Assembly (NCBI GenBank): GCA_026122225.1
Contig: JANEZZ010001901.1
Location: forward strand, 1,115,879-1,179,878
Length of the DNA: 64,000 nt
Direction of reading: 5' to 3'
Origin: Heloderma charlesbogerti
Lineage: Eukaryota > Chordata > Lepidosauria > Squamata > Helodermatidae
Positions within the stretch are counted from its first letter, which is position 1, and the number at the start of each line of letters is the position of its first letter. Below, in pieces: positions 1-10,511 of this stretch. A model generated the notes under the pieces. That model was not told where the DNA came from, ran no database searches, and saw nothing but the letters and a program-made list of their open reading frames with translations. Both the position numbers and the translations under genes were made by a program.

Positions 1-153
1 AAAGCTAGATGATGACCAGAGATTGAATGATTCCAAAATATGATAGTAGAAATAGACATCTTCCTAGCATTGAGTCAATGCCTTCTAAAATCCACTTCTT
101 TCTCCCCCGCTTACCCCTGATATTCTTTTCCCACCCTCCTTGGGTCCTTCCAG

Positions 154-531
154 ACTCTCAGTTTCACTGCTGGCTCCATGGAGAACTCGGTGAAGCGCAG
201 GGCCAGCCACGGCAGCGTCTTCAGCTTCCGGTTGCGAGGCAGGGATATTGGCTCAGAGGCGGATTTTGCCGATGACGACATCAGTACCGTCGGGGAAAGC
301 GAGAGCCAGCGGGGCTCCCTGCTTGTGCCGAGGAACGGGAGGCGGCTCAGTGTGCAGAGCCAAGGAAGCCACAGCTCTCCAAACTACACACTCAATGGCA
401 AGCGGAACAGCTCGGTGGATTGCAACGGGGTGGTCTCCCTGATTGGCGGCGGAGGGAGCCCGGATCCGACGACCCCGACGGACGTGCTGCTGCCACCAGC
501 AATGACGGGGAAGACTGGAACAGGCGACACG
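154..531 (+). CDS. Sodium channel alpha subunit, domain I-II linker exon (SCN5A exon 12 equivalent), left arm
   Basis: This 378-nt exon (126 codons, phase 0 at both ends) is bounded by a pyrimidine-rich acceptor ending CAG at 151-153 and a donor GTGGGT at 532. It encodes part of the cytoplasmic linker between domains I and II of a voltage-gated sodium channel. Visible family signatures are [13 protein letters not shown] (about residues 29-41), GESES, SLLVP and VDCNGVVSL (about residues 88-96). KRRAS at residues 14-18 fits a protein kinase A consensus. The GESES and GSEADFADD wording is closest to SCN5A/SCN10A-type channels as I remember them, rather than the SCN1A group. The upstream partner exon 11 is not in the window on this side. 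An identical copy lies at 54011-54388 on the - strand. Calling SCN5A against SCN10A is not secure. Confidence 0.9.
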
Positions 532-762
532 GTGGGTCCGCTTTGATTTTGGCTTGGCCTGCAGAGTCTCTGGATCACTCACCAAGCCACACAGAGCCAG
601 GTCACCTGTGACTGCCAGGAGCTTGGCAGGCAGATGGATGGAGACGGGCAGACAGGCCAGAGAAACAGGAAGTTTATAGAGCCCTTGATGCGGGGGGGGG
701 CTTTTTGGAAGAGCAGGCCAAATGTTGGGGGCCTTGTGCCTGCAGTGGGTGGGTGGCTTAGC

Positions 763-978
763 CAGTGGAGGCTGGTGGCTCCAGTTTTAGTGGGGCTGTG
801 AATCTGTTCTGGGTTTTAGTCAGAATTAGTCAGAACTCTGAAGGAGCTAAGGTGCTGAGCCTATTTGGAGGATAGGGCTCAGAACCTTGGATAGCTCCAT
901 TAGAGTTCCGGTTGGTCCTGACTAAAACCCAAAATGGAAGCACTGTCCCACCAAAATTGGAGCCACCAGCCTCTACTG
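763..978. mobile_element. Hairpin MITE with CAGTGGAGGCTGGTGGCTCC ends
   Basis: A 216-bp element whose two halves are imperfect reverse complements. The flanks GGCTTAGC (755-762) and TGATTAGC (979-986) match at 6 of 8 positions, and with the CAG ends this suggests a hAT origin. A second member is at 14545-14710. Mirror at 53564-53779. Confidence 0.65.
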
Positions 979-1904
979 TGATTAGCCTAATTGCAGGGGA
1001 GGAGGGCTGATTTTTCAAGGGTCACAGCACTGGGGTGGGGACGGTTAGCCCTCCCCTCCCCAGCCCCCCTCCAGTACCCCTCCTTGCAGCAATTAGGCTT
1101 TCTAAAAGACTTAATGTGGCATGAGCAGGAGAGCACGGAAAGTGTCTTATCTCTGATCCATGATTGGAAATCAGGCAGGCAAGCTGGCAGGCTGATGGGG
1201 ATCTCTCATGGGCCAGGCTAGGCCCATGGGTGGGAGTTTCCCCATCCCTGCTCTGGTGGATGCCATCCATGGCTGGTAGGCTGCATTAGGTTTGGTGGAT
1301 CTCAAACTGTGTGTGAAGATGCGCTCCCAGGCAAAGCGTTGGCTGCAGTTTCTGGAGATTGGGACTGGGAATTCTGGTGGGATTGATGTTCTGTGTTCCA
1401 GGACTTCATCCCATCTTTCTGTTGCCTTGGACCTGGCTCCTGCCAAGGCTTATTTCTCTGGTCTTGATTCTGGGGATGCTGTTGGTACCTCTGCCACCCC
1501 TGCTTAGATGTTCAGTGCAAGTTTCCTGGTGCAACATGGTATCACACTTCATTCGCTGTGACTTCTTAGGGGATGGGAATAGCAGAAGGGAAATTACTGC
1601 TCTGTTATTATGGAAGAGGAAATAAATATGAGATAAAAGGGAGTATGGAACTGGAACGTTTTCAGTGGTATTAGCGACCCGATTAGTTCAGTATGTGTGA
1701 GTCCCCATGAACCTGTCATATTTAGTCCCATGGAGATAATTCAATTAATGTGGAGAACAAAGTTCTAAAAAATCTTAAACCTGGCATATTTATGGCTTCA
1801 TCCTGGAATGTTGTGTGAGAGGCAGAATTACTGCTCTGTTCTTCTGGAAGAAAAGCCCTTAGTGGGATACATAATTGCTTCCAAGTTCTAACGCAGGGCT
1901 GGTG

Positions 1905-2085
1905 TCAAAGGTAGGCATGATAAGGCACCTGCTCAGGGCCCACATCCTGTTCACCATGGCAACCTGCTTGTTCACCTGCCTCATGCTGTGAGGCACCAAA
2001 CAAAGGTGGTGGGGAGGAGCAGGAGATGCCACGGCTTCTTGCTCACTGGCTCTCTGCCTGGCAGCCCATGGGCTAAATCCCCTTT
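1905..2085. repeat. Unclassified dispersed repeat, copy 1
   Basis: Shares GTAGGCATGATAAGGCACCT, GGGCCCAC and AACCTGCTTGTTCACCTGCC with 3575-3770. No family recognised. Mirror at 52457-52637. Confidence 0.6.
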
Positions 2086-2227
2086 TGGAAAAGCTCCCCA
2101 AGGCCGCATTCTGAGAGTGGGTGTGGCCAAAGGCTAAATGGTTGCGTTTCAACCTTTTAATTGGGGGGGGGGACTGCACAGAAGCAGGAAAACCACGGGA
2201 AAGGGGATGGGGCCAGGGGAAGGGAGC

Positions 2228-2785
2228 ATATTTGTTTGTTTGTTTGTTTATTTAATTTGTATCCCACCCTATATCATTAGGATCCCAAATCCATTTAAAC
2301 AGTGTGAAACAATAAATAATTTAAATAGCTAAAACATATTAAATCATTAAGCTAACCAATACCAACTTAAAATCTAAAACAATAAAACAGTTAAAATACT
2401 GTGCAAACTCAGGGAATCCAATTAGCCCTCAAAGGCTTTGATAAAAAGCCGTGTTCTAACATGGCACCGAAATGAAACCAGTGTCTGCTGCGCCAATCGG
2501 GCCTGGAGGGCATTCCACAACCAGGGTGCCACAGCAGAGAAGGCCCTCTCCCACGTCCCATCATAGTGTATGTCTCGTACTGGTGGGACGCAGAGGAGGG
2601 CTCCTGCAACAGATCTCAGTCCTTGGGGACTGAGTATAGGGGGAGGCGCTCCCTCAGATATCGAGGTCCCAAGCTGCTTACGGCTTTAAGTGTCATCAAC
2701 AGCACCTTGAATTCTGGCCGGAAGCGTATCGGCAGCCAATGCAATTCCTTTAAGACTGGTGCTATGTGATCTTTGGACATGGCCC
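2228..2785 (-). mobile_element. L2-like LINE 3' end
   Basis: The - strand encodes APVLKELHWLPIRFRPEFKV, LGPRYLRERLPLYS and further on PSLLWHPGCGMP-like wording, the typical end of L2-group ORF2, then a TGTTT/TTTA-rich 3' tail. Mirror at 51757-52314 (+). Confidence 0.82.
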
Positions 2786-3574
2786 CTGGGGAGCTCTGGA
2801 GGGCTGGATTTGGCCCCCACACCTAGGATGCTGCACCCTTGGGCTAGAGGCTGGTTGCAGGAGGTCTTGGTTCAAGCCCACCTCCCCGTGTGCCTTACAC
2901 CCCACTTGAGCAGTGCGCTGATCCTGAGCTGCGTTGTGTTAATTTGTTTATTCATGAGTGCATTCTCTAAACCACATTTGAAGAACACCCGACGGAGGTG
3001 ACAGTTCTTCCGTTTGCTCATTTCCTGCCATTGCTCCTCAAAGCGAGAGCGGTGCTCTCGTCTCCCACTTCAGTCGGCGGGGGATGAGAACGCTCAGCCC
3101 AAGCAAAGAGGCGTCTTGGTTGAAATCCCATGGGAACTGGTGGGGATCTTCCCATAGCTCTTGGGGTCGGCCCTATCCATTTCAGCCCCTGAAACCACTG
3201 CGAGGGCTTCTCCTGTGACGCCGCCTCCCGGCTTTTGCTTTTTTAACAAATCGTTGAAAATTCACTGGAGTGGGCAGCTGGCGGAAAACACTCTTGGCAC
3301 CTCTGTGGTCGTCTAGGAAATCTCACCAAGGTGCTATAGCAACAGATGCTCACTTTGGTGATGCGGAGGGAGGGATGCTCTTGTTTCTGTGAAGCAGGTT
3401 TGGAATCTCATCTAGTGAGGCCATGTGGAACAAAGTACAAGCTAATTGGCTGCAAGCCTGCAGCCTTGTGGATTCACCCCTTTTGGAAAGATGCAACCCA
3501 GCCTACTTAGCTGTGGCGCATAGTCAGACATGAATGGTGTTTGGTGGCTGCAGCTGGTGTTTTATTAAAGCCTG

Positions 3575-3770
3575 TCAAAGGTAGGCATGGTCAGGCACCT
3601 GCCGAGGGCCCACGCCTTAGCAGGCCCTTGGAGTTGCTCCTCCTCTATGCCATCGCAACCTGCTTGTTCACCTGCCTCATGCTGTGGCCTAAACAATGAT
3701 GGGGGAGGGGGAGAAGCAGGAGATGCCAGTGCCTACCCACTGGCTCCCTGCCTGTCAAAAACGCAAGTGG
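3575..3770. repeat. Unclassified dispersed repeat, copy 2
   Basis: Second copy of the 1905-2085 family, followed as there by GAAGCAGGAGATGCCA-like sequence. Mirror at 50772-50967. Confidence 0.6.
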
Positions 3771-3806
3771 CAGGAAAGATGAGGAGCAACAGCTGCTGGT
3801 GACAAT

Positions 3807-4291
3807 TAGGGAGGTCAGAGAAATCCGCCATGGAACCAAATGCGTTCAGATTCTGATGAATCTGAAGCACGGATTCTGCAGCAGCCTGGCTTTTCCCTTG
3901 CGGGGCAGGTTCCGTGAACTTGCAGACCATTTTTCTAACCTTCAGGAATTTTGCAGAAATTTCATTATAGAAAAATAGGCAATTTTTAAAAAAAAAGCTG
4001 GCCCAAAGTGCACATTTCCCCCCATAGGCTAAAGCATGAAAATGTGCACCCTGGGGGAATTTGCGCATTTTATGGAAATTTGCGCATCATTGTGCGCAAA
4101 TTGTGCGATGGCCTTGTAGGCCCCTTGCAACCCTACTATTCTATGATTCTATGATTGTATTTGCAAATTTGGGCAAAAATTGGAAATTCTTAAAAATCCA
4201 ATTCTGTAGACAGGCGGATGACGGAACGAAAGGCACCTGGCAACCCACAAAACACAGACGGAATGGATTTTACACGCTCTGTACATCCCTA
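3807..4291. mobile_element. hAT-like MITE, TAGGGATG family, containing a CR1 tail fragment
   Basis: Ends TAGGGAGGTCAGAG and TGTACATCCCTA. The AGAGAAATCCGC start is shared with the end of the 21314-21890 element. A CR1 3' end of about 60 bp (4100-4160) lies inside. Mirror at 50251-50735. Confidence 0.55.
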
Positions 4292-4918
4292 ACAACAACG
4301 GTGATGAGAAGGTAGACTCACCGTTGAGGGTGTCTTGGCCAAGAGCCCAACAAAACATGGAGCCAGCATTGGGATGCCTGCAGAGGATATATCTATACCG
4401 CATATGCATCAGTTTTATAGCAGTTGAACCAACAGAGCTTCCTCTAAAGCAGCGGTGGGGAATTTGTGCCCCTCCAGATGTTTTGGTCTACAGCTCCCAT
4501 GATTCTTCACCATTGGCTATGCTGGCTACAGCTGATGGAAAATGTAGGCCACAAGCTCTCACTCCTCCTCTAAAGGATCTTGGAAAATGGAGTCTGGTGA
4601 GGGTGCTGAGAATTCTCCCCTGGGGATGCCAATTTCCCCACCACCACCACCCTCCAGCTGAACAAAACTAGAATTCCCAGTGGCCCCTCGGGCAAGGTCA
4701 TGACTGTTATACCAGTTTAGGGGGCATATCTACACTATGGATGTATGGATGTGGAATGCTTTTTTGTTTTATTTAGTATTTATAAGCCTTTTTTTTTTTT
4801 TTTTTTGGTCACAAAGAATCGAGATTTACTGCTGTGGCTATTGGAGTTTCAGAAAGTCATCTCCATAGGCCTTTCTTAAGTGAAGATGAATGTTGTCATG
4901 GCATAAATCTTAATTTGA

Positions 4919-5160
4919 GAGAGCTAGTGTGGTGTAGTGGCTAGAGCGTTGGACTGGGAGTCGGGAGATCCGGGTTCTAGTCCCCACTCAGCCACAGAAA
5001 CTCACTGGGTGACTTTGGGCCAGTCACAGACTCTCAGCCCAACCTACCTCACAGGGTTGTTGTTGTGAGGATAAAATGGAGAGGAGGAGGATTATATACA
5101 CTGCTTTGGGCTCCTTAAGGAGGAAAAAAGGCGGGATATAAATGTAATAAATAAATAAAT
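4919..5160 (+). mobile_element. Sauria-type tRNA-derived SINE
   Basis: Starts GAGCTAGTGTGGTGTAGTGG, has an A-box-like segment and a B box (GGGTTCTAGTCC, about 4972-4983), the central block GTGACTTTGGGCCAGTCAC, then AACCTACCTCACAGGGTTGTTG and a tail of ATAAATAAAT repeats. This is the consensus order I know for the Sauria SINE of lizards and snakes, and it is the best single clue to a squamate host. Mirror at 49382-49623. Confidence 0.88.
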
Positions 5161-5279
5161 ACATTATTTTTGAGTCTGCAAGTGGCTAGAACAAGCTCTG
5201 TTTCTTGGTGGAAGTGTCCTACTGCAAGGAAGGTAGATACAAACTGAAATAATGGAAAGTTGCATGAGAGTGTAAGACA

Positions 5280-5385
5280 GCCTCCCTCAACTTGGTGCCC
5301 TCCAAATGTTTTGGACTTCAGCTCCCATCAGCTGCAGCAAGCATGGCCAATGGTCAGGAATGCTGGGACTTGTAGTCCAAATAGC
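5280..5385. repeat. Hairpin MITE (CCTGGTGCCCTCCAGATG family)
   Basis: Half-palindrome built on TTGGTGCCCTCCAAATG, TTGGACTTCAGCTCCCATCA and the reverse GGGACTTGTAGTCC. Other members in the left arm are at 4449-4560, 9632-9770, 10580-10703 and 10828-10896, each mirrored in the right arm. Confidence 0.7.
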
Positions 5386-5412
5386 TAAAGGTACGATGAC
5401 ATTTCATCACAT

Positions 5413-5527
5413 AGAATCATAGAATAGTAGGGTTGGAAGGGGCCTACAGGACTGTCGAGTCCAACCCCCTGTTCAATGAAGGAATCCAAGTCAGAGCATC
5501 CCTGACAGATGGCTGTCCAGCCATGTT
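5413..5527 (-). mobile_element. CR1 LINE 3' tail fragment
   Basis: Contains the CR1 3' end: AGAATCATAGAATAG on the + strand, GGTTGGACTCGAC-like wording on the - strand and the GACAGCCATCTGTCAGGG block. Mirror at 49015-49129 (+). Confidence 0.8.
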
Positions 5528-5624
5528 TCTATTGCACAGATTATGGGAGTAAGTAGAGGGGACTCAGGATGGGTTGCAGTATTCAGTGAAAGCCCTGTGC
5601 ACTCTAAGTAGGCATGGAGAAATA

Positions 5625-6675
5625 GGTGCAGAAAAGGGCAACCAAAATTATCAAGGGGCTCAAGCAACTCCCTATAACGAAAGGATACAACGTCTGGGAC
5701 TGTTTAGCAAAGAAAAAGGGTGAGTGAGGGGGAAAATGAGGTGTACAAAATTATACATGGTGTGGAGAAAGTGGACCCAAAGCCATCATCCCATGAAGCT
5801 GATTGATGGGAGATTCAGGACAGATAAAAGGAAGGACTTCTTCACACAACGCATAGTTAAGTGAATTCACTTCCACAACATGTGATGATGGCTCGGGATG
5901 GGTGCCCCCGCTCATCCAAGTTCTGCGAGTGCCCACCCAGACACTGCCCACGCTTGCATGCACCCGGTCCCATGCTCGAGCTCCCCGCTGCTCGCTGAGC
6001 CACCCGCACTCACCCAGGCAGCCTTGTCGAGTTCCACGATCGCCATTTTTTGAAAAATGAAATGGCGATCGCAAAAATGCACATATTTGCATATACGCAA
6101 AATCGGACCGTGAATAGCCCATATAGGCAAGATTACAGGTGTTTCCTTGCCTGTAATCATGCATCTATGGGCTATTCACAGCCCCATTTTGCATATATGC
6201 GAATGCAAATATGCACTTCTTCATGATTGCCATTTTTTTCCTGAAAAATGGCAATAGCAGAGCTCGATGCCACTAACCAGGTGGCTCAGTGAGTGCAGAC
6301 GGGGTAAGCAGGGGCAAGGGATTGGCTTGGGGGCGTGGATGGGGGGGTTCTGCTGGATTCCCAGACGGAATCGGGTGCCCGCACCATCCCTACCGATGGC
6401 CACCATATTGGATGGCTTTAGAAGGGGGTTAGACAAATTCCTGGAGAAGCCTATCAATGGGTACTAGTTCTGATGGCTATATGCTACCTCCAGTATCAGA
6501 GGCAGTATGCCTCTGCACACCAGCTGTTGGGGAACATGGGCGGGAGGCTGCCGTTGCAATAATGTCCTGCGTTTGGTTTCCCGTGCTCACCTGGTTGGCC
6601 ATTCTGTGAACAGAATGCTGGATTAGATGGACCCTTGGTCTGATCCAGCACAAGACTTCTTGTATTCTTATGAGC
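5625..6675 (+). mobile_element. L3/CR1-like LINE 3' end, split by a MITE
   Basis: The segment resembles the C-terminal reverse-transcriptase region and 3' UTR of the LINE also seen at 59495-60110: ATTATCAAGGGGCTCAAGCAACTCC..., TGGGAGATTCAGGACAGAT, then after the 5893-6394 insertion GGCTTTAGAAGGGGGTTAGAC and the ending ATTAGATGGACCCTTGGTCT. Mirror at 47867-48917 (-). Confidence 0.75.
5893..6394. mobile_element. hAT-like MITE inserted in a LINE 3' end
   Basis: Begins TCGGGATGG and ends CCATCCCTA(CC), flanked by ATGATGGC and CCGATGGC (6/8 match). It splits an L3-like LINE that resumes at 6395 (TGGCCACCATATTGG). The interior is a long imperfect hairpin with ATGGCGATCG-type sequence around 6035-6250. 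Mirror at 48148-48649. Confidence 0.75.
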
Positions 6676-7078
6676 GTGTGATACTTGTGTTGTGTTTCCA
6701 TTCCATCCATCTTTGCCATTGAAGACTTTATTTGTTTCATTATTTATTGATTGCAATCCCATATGTTTTGATACTTAGATTCATTTCACTCTTGTGTTTC
6801 TCCCCCAAACACCCACATCTTCCTTTTACTGTTTTATCTCGCAGTTCCTTACAGTAGCAGCAGCAAAGCTGATATCAACAGCTTCTCCTGGCAGCTTCAG
6901 TTTTGTTTTCCTAGAACAGCCTGGACATTGCATTCAGCATGACTGGATGTCCCAATCCGGCCCTCCAAAGTTCCCTAAACGGCCCAAGCCCCTTTCCCCT
7001 GATCCCCAAGCCCCTTTCCCCTGGTTTCCTGGCTTTTGTGCAGTTTTTTACCCCATTCTAAAAGGTAGAAACTATTGT

Positions 7079-7660
7079 TGTTGTTGTTGTTGTTATTATT
7101 ATTTACATTTCTATATTGCCCTGTAGCCAAAGCTCTCTGGGCAGTTTACAGACGTTAAAACATTAAATACAATATACAAAGTTTAAAAGGCATTTACACA
7201 AAAGCACACAGACAATATACACAAACAACCTATAACTAAAAGCAAATTTGAACTGTCAGTCATAACTGAAGACACATCCAGGACAAAGTAAAACTCATCA
7301 TGTGCTGCCCAGTGCCTGGGAAAAGAGATAGGTCTTAACCTGGTGCCTAAAAGATAATAATGGTGGCACTGGGCAGACTTCATCGGGAGCTTGTTCCACA
7401 GATGGGGGGCCACCACTGTGAAGGCCCTCTCCCTCGTTGCCGCCTTCCGAGGTTCCCTTGGAGGAGGCACCTGGAGGAGGACCTTAGATGCTGAATGTAG
7501 CATACGGGTAGGTTCATTTTGGGAGAGGCATGCCATTAGGTATTGCTATTGCGGTCCCGAGCCATGTAGGGCTTTATAAGTTAAAACCAGCACCTTGAAT
7601 TGAGCTCGGAAGCATATAGGCAGCCAGTGCAAGCAGGCCAGAGTCAGTCTTACATGTTTG
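7079..7660 (-). mobile_element. L2-like LINE 3' end
   Basis: The - strand encodes VLLQVPPPREPRKAATRERA and FTVVAPHLWNKLP, the conserved L2-type ending, followed by a 3' tail with TTATTATTAT and TTGTTGTTG runs (7077-7100). Mirror at 46882-47463 (+). Confidence 0.85.
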
Positions 7661-8204
7661 GACCTTCTAGTCCCAGCTATCAATCTGGCCGCTGCCTCTC
7701 CTAAGCCTTAATTACTGGGAGCTTTAAGCTAAACAATCCTGTTATTTTTAGTGTTTGGGGCCTGCCTCCTTTGCCTTTGGCCGCTCCCCACCACTAGAAT
7801 GCAGCCCCCATCAACAGCTTCTCTGACACTGAATTCTGTCCTTGAGCTGAAAGAAGTTCAACATCGCTATTCTGGGGCATTTACGGGGGTGCAGGGTGGA
7901 ATGGTGGTTGTCATAAAAATGGCAGTAGCAGGGGTTTTTTTATTCAAATGCCCTGAAACAAGGCAACATCCAGGGCAATCTATGAACATAGAAGGTAACA
8001 GACACACGCCCTGACCCATGAATGATGAATGAGTACAAATGAGAACTGAAAATCGCCCCCATTCATTATTCATTGCATTAGTTTCAGAAGAAATGAATAA
8101 TGGACCAAATGGACCCCATTTGGTTCAGTTTTTCATTTGTCCCCAAAACAAATGTATTTATTATTCATTTATTTAAAGTAGAAAGTATTTTAAGCCACTT
8201 TTTA

Positions 8205-8770
8205 GGGCACTGCCCTCCCAAAGCAATACAGAGATGATCTGGGAGACAAAATACGCATCGCAGGTGATCACATCCAAACGAATGCCCAGAAATTACTTAC
8301 GAAGCTGTTCCGATGAGATGTGGAATCAAATCAAAGACAGTCTTGAAGAGGCAGGTCTTCAAGGTCCACCTAAGAGCCAGAGTTGAAGAGGCAAAGCACA
8401 GGAGGGATTTGGGGCCACTGCTGAGAAGGCTCTGTCCCTAGTGTACACCAGCCTTACTGATATTAATGGCGGACACTTAAAAATGTCCCCTCTGGGGCAG
8501 ATTTTAGCCTAAGGTCAGAACTGAATGGGTGAAGGCAGTCCTTCAGATAACCTGGTCCCAAGCTGTTAAGGGCTTAAAGTTTAGATCAGCGCTAGAAATT
8601 GGGCTCAGAATCATACAGCTAGCCAGTGCAGCTGCTGCAGTATAGGAGTTACATGGGCAGAGTTTCTGGGCCCTGCCATTATCCAGGAATCTGCATTTTG
8701 CACCAGATGAGGCTTCTGGTCCCTCTTTAGAGGAAGCCCTATGTAAAGTGCATTGCAGTCGCATATTTTG
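8205..8770 (-). mobile_element. Degraded L2-like LINE 3' end
   Basis: The - strand contains GCACTGGCTAGCTGTATGAT, CAGCTTGGGACCAGGTTATC and GACAGAGCCTTCTCAGCAGT, diverged relatives of the other L2-like ends. Mirror at 45772-46337 (+). Confidence 0.65.
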
Positions 8771-10145
8771 GAGGTAACCAGAGCATGTACATCCCTAATG
8801 TCTAATTCCCTTCTGGGTTTTCATTCATGAAAGTCACAGCTCTGATCTAATGACATCTGTAACATCTTCCTTGAAATCTTCTTCTGGATTCAGAACTTTG
8901 TTGTTTTTTTAATAAAAGCCGTTATTTTCCCCACCCTGTGAAATTTGTTAAAATGGACTGACAGTATCTGGTTTTTAATTCAAATGCAAAAAATCAGCCA
9001 GGGGACCCTTTTTGACATTATCCTGGAGCGCTCTGTGGTAGACTGGTCCTTTTTTTTTTCCTCTATTTGTTGATAGAGTTTGAATGGTAGATCTTCACAG
9101 TTCCTCTCCGAATGGGCATACATTTAGGTGGCACTGTGCCCAAGCTGTTCAGCCTGTTTATTGTGGAGATCAGTTCCGAGCCATTGTGGAGTTAAAGGGT
9201 CAGTGATCCGCAGTTATATCAGGGGTTATTGCCTCCTCTGTCAGAAACAGGTTTTTTGAAAACCAAAACCTGTCTGCCACATCTCTGTTTCTGCCATCGT
9301 CACACTTATTGGTGTCTATGTGTCATTTGAAAACATTAGCGGACATCGAGGCTGGAACACATAGATCTCAGGCATGCCAAAAGGGACAGATGCAAATGTT
9401 CAGCATGTACTGCAGGAAAGTCCATCACAACCGTACATGGAACAAAAGCACTGTAACTTTAGCTAACTCGCACCCTTCCCTAATGGCTTCCAGGGGGCAG
9501 CCATGTTAGTCTCCTGTAGCAAAAAGGACAAAGAGTGTTGTGGCACCTTGAAGATGGACGGTTTTGTTATGACAGAGGTGTTTTGTGGTCTGGTGCACCT
9601 TTCGTCAGATGCAGCATGGATTACCTTTTGCAGCCTCCCCCGGTGCCCTGCAGATGTGTTGGACTGCAATTCCCATAATTCTGCAACTCCCAGAGCAGAT
9701 GTGTTATCTGCAACAGATGTGTTGCAGTCCAACACATTTGGAAGACGCCAGGTTGGGAAAGCCTGGTCTAATGGAAATTCCCTCATAGTGTCAGTTTGCT
9801 GCTTTGCTTTGCTTGAGGCATCTCTTGACTGGTTCATATGCTCTCTGTTTATAGATTTGGATTGGGTAGTCTTCTGTGGGTAGAAGGCCTTGCCTTTGGG
9901 CAGTAAATTGAACCTTTAACCTTTCCTGCTCTGCAGTTGGACAAGCTGTCTATAAAGCACTGGGGTGTGTATGTGTGTGTGTGTGTGGGGGGGATACATC
10001 TCAAACTGGGGCTATCAACAGCCAGACTCCAGGGCCTCACTTCCTGGGCCACCAGCTCTCTGTGACAACCACAGGCTTGACAGATTGAGCTCTGTGCTTC
10101 AAGGGTGCAAGTGAGGCTGCAGGACTGGCCCTGTCATCTGACTCC

Positions 10146-10511
10146 TAGGGATGTATGAGGATTTCACTTTTGCTCACAAACACATGAGCACATCCCATTC
10201 GAAGCTCAGAACGGGGGCACGTGTCGGCCAAAAATATTGTCGAACATGTGCTCATGTTTGTCTCATTTCTTAATTTGCACAAATTTCCTCCATGGGCTGA
10301 ATCGGCCCTTGCTTTAGTCCATGCAGGAAACTTGCGCAGGTTTGGGGAAACTTGCGCAAATCTCCCGTTCGGTTGCTGCTCAGTTTGCGCAAGTTTCCCA
10401 TCTGCACAGAGTGAGCAGCAATCGCAAACAGGGGTCAGGCACGAGTCGAGCAGTGGGAGGATGCTTGGAGAGTGCTGGCAATCCCGCGCATCGCTCGTTT
10501 GCCCATCCCTA
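10146..10511. mobile_element. hAT-like MITE, TAGGGATG family
   Basis: Ends TAGGGATGTATG and GCCCATCCCTA with an internally palindromic centre rich in TTGCGCAA-type motifs (10320-10400). The flanks share only a partial duplication, so the family assignment rests on the ends. Mirror at 44031-44396. Confidence 0.6.
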
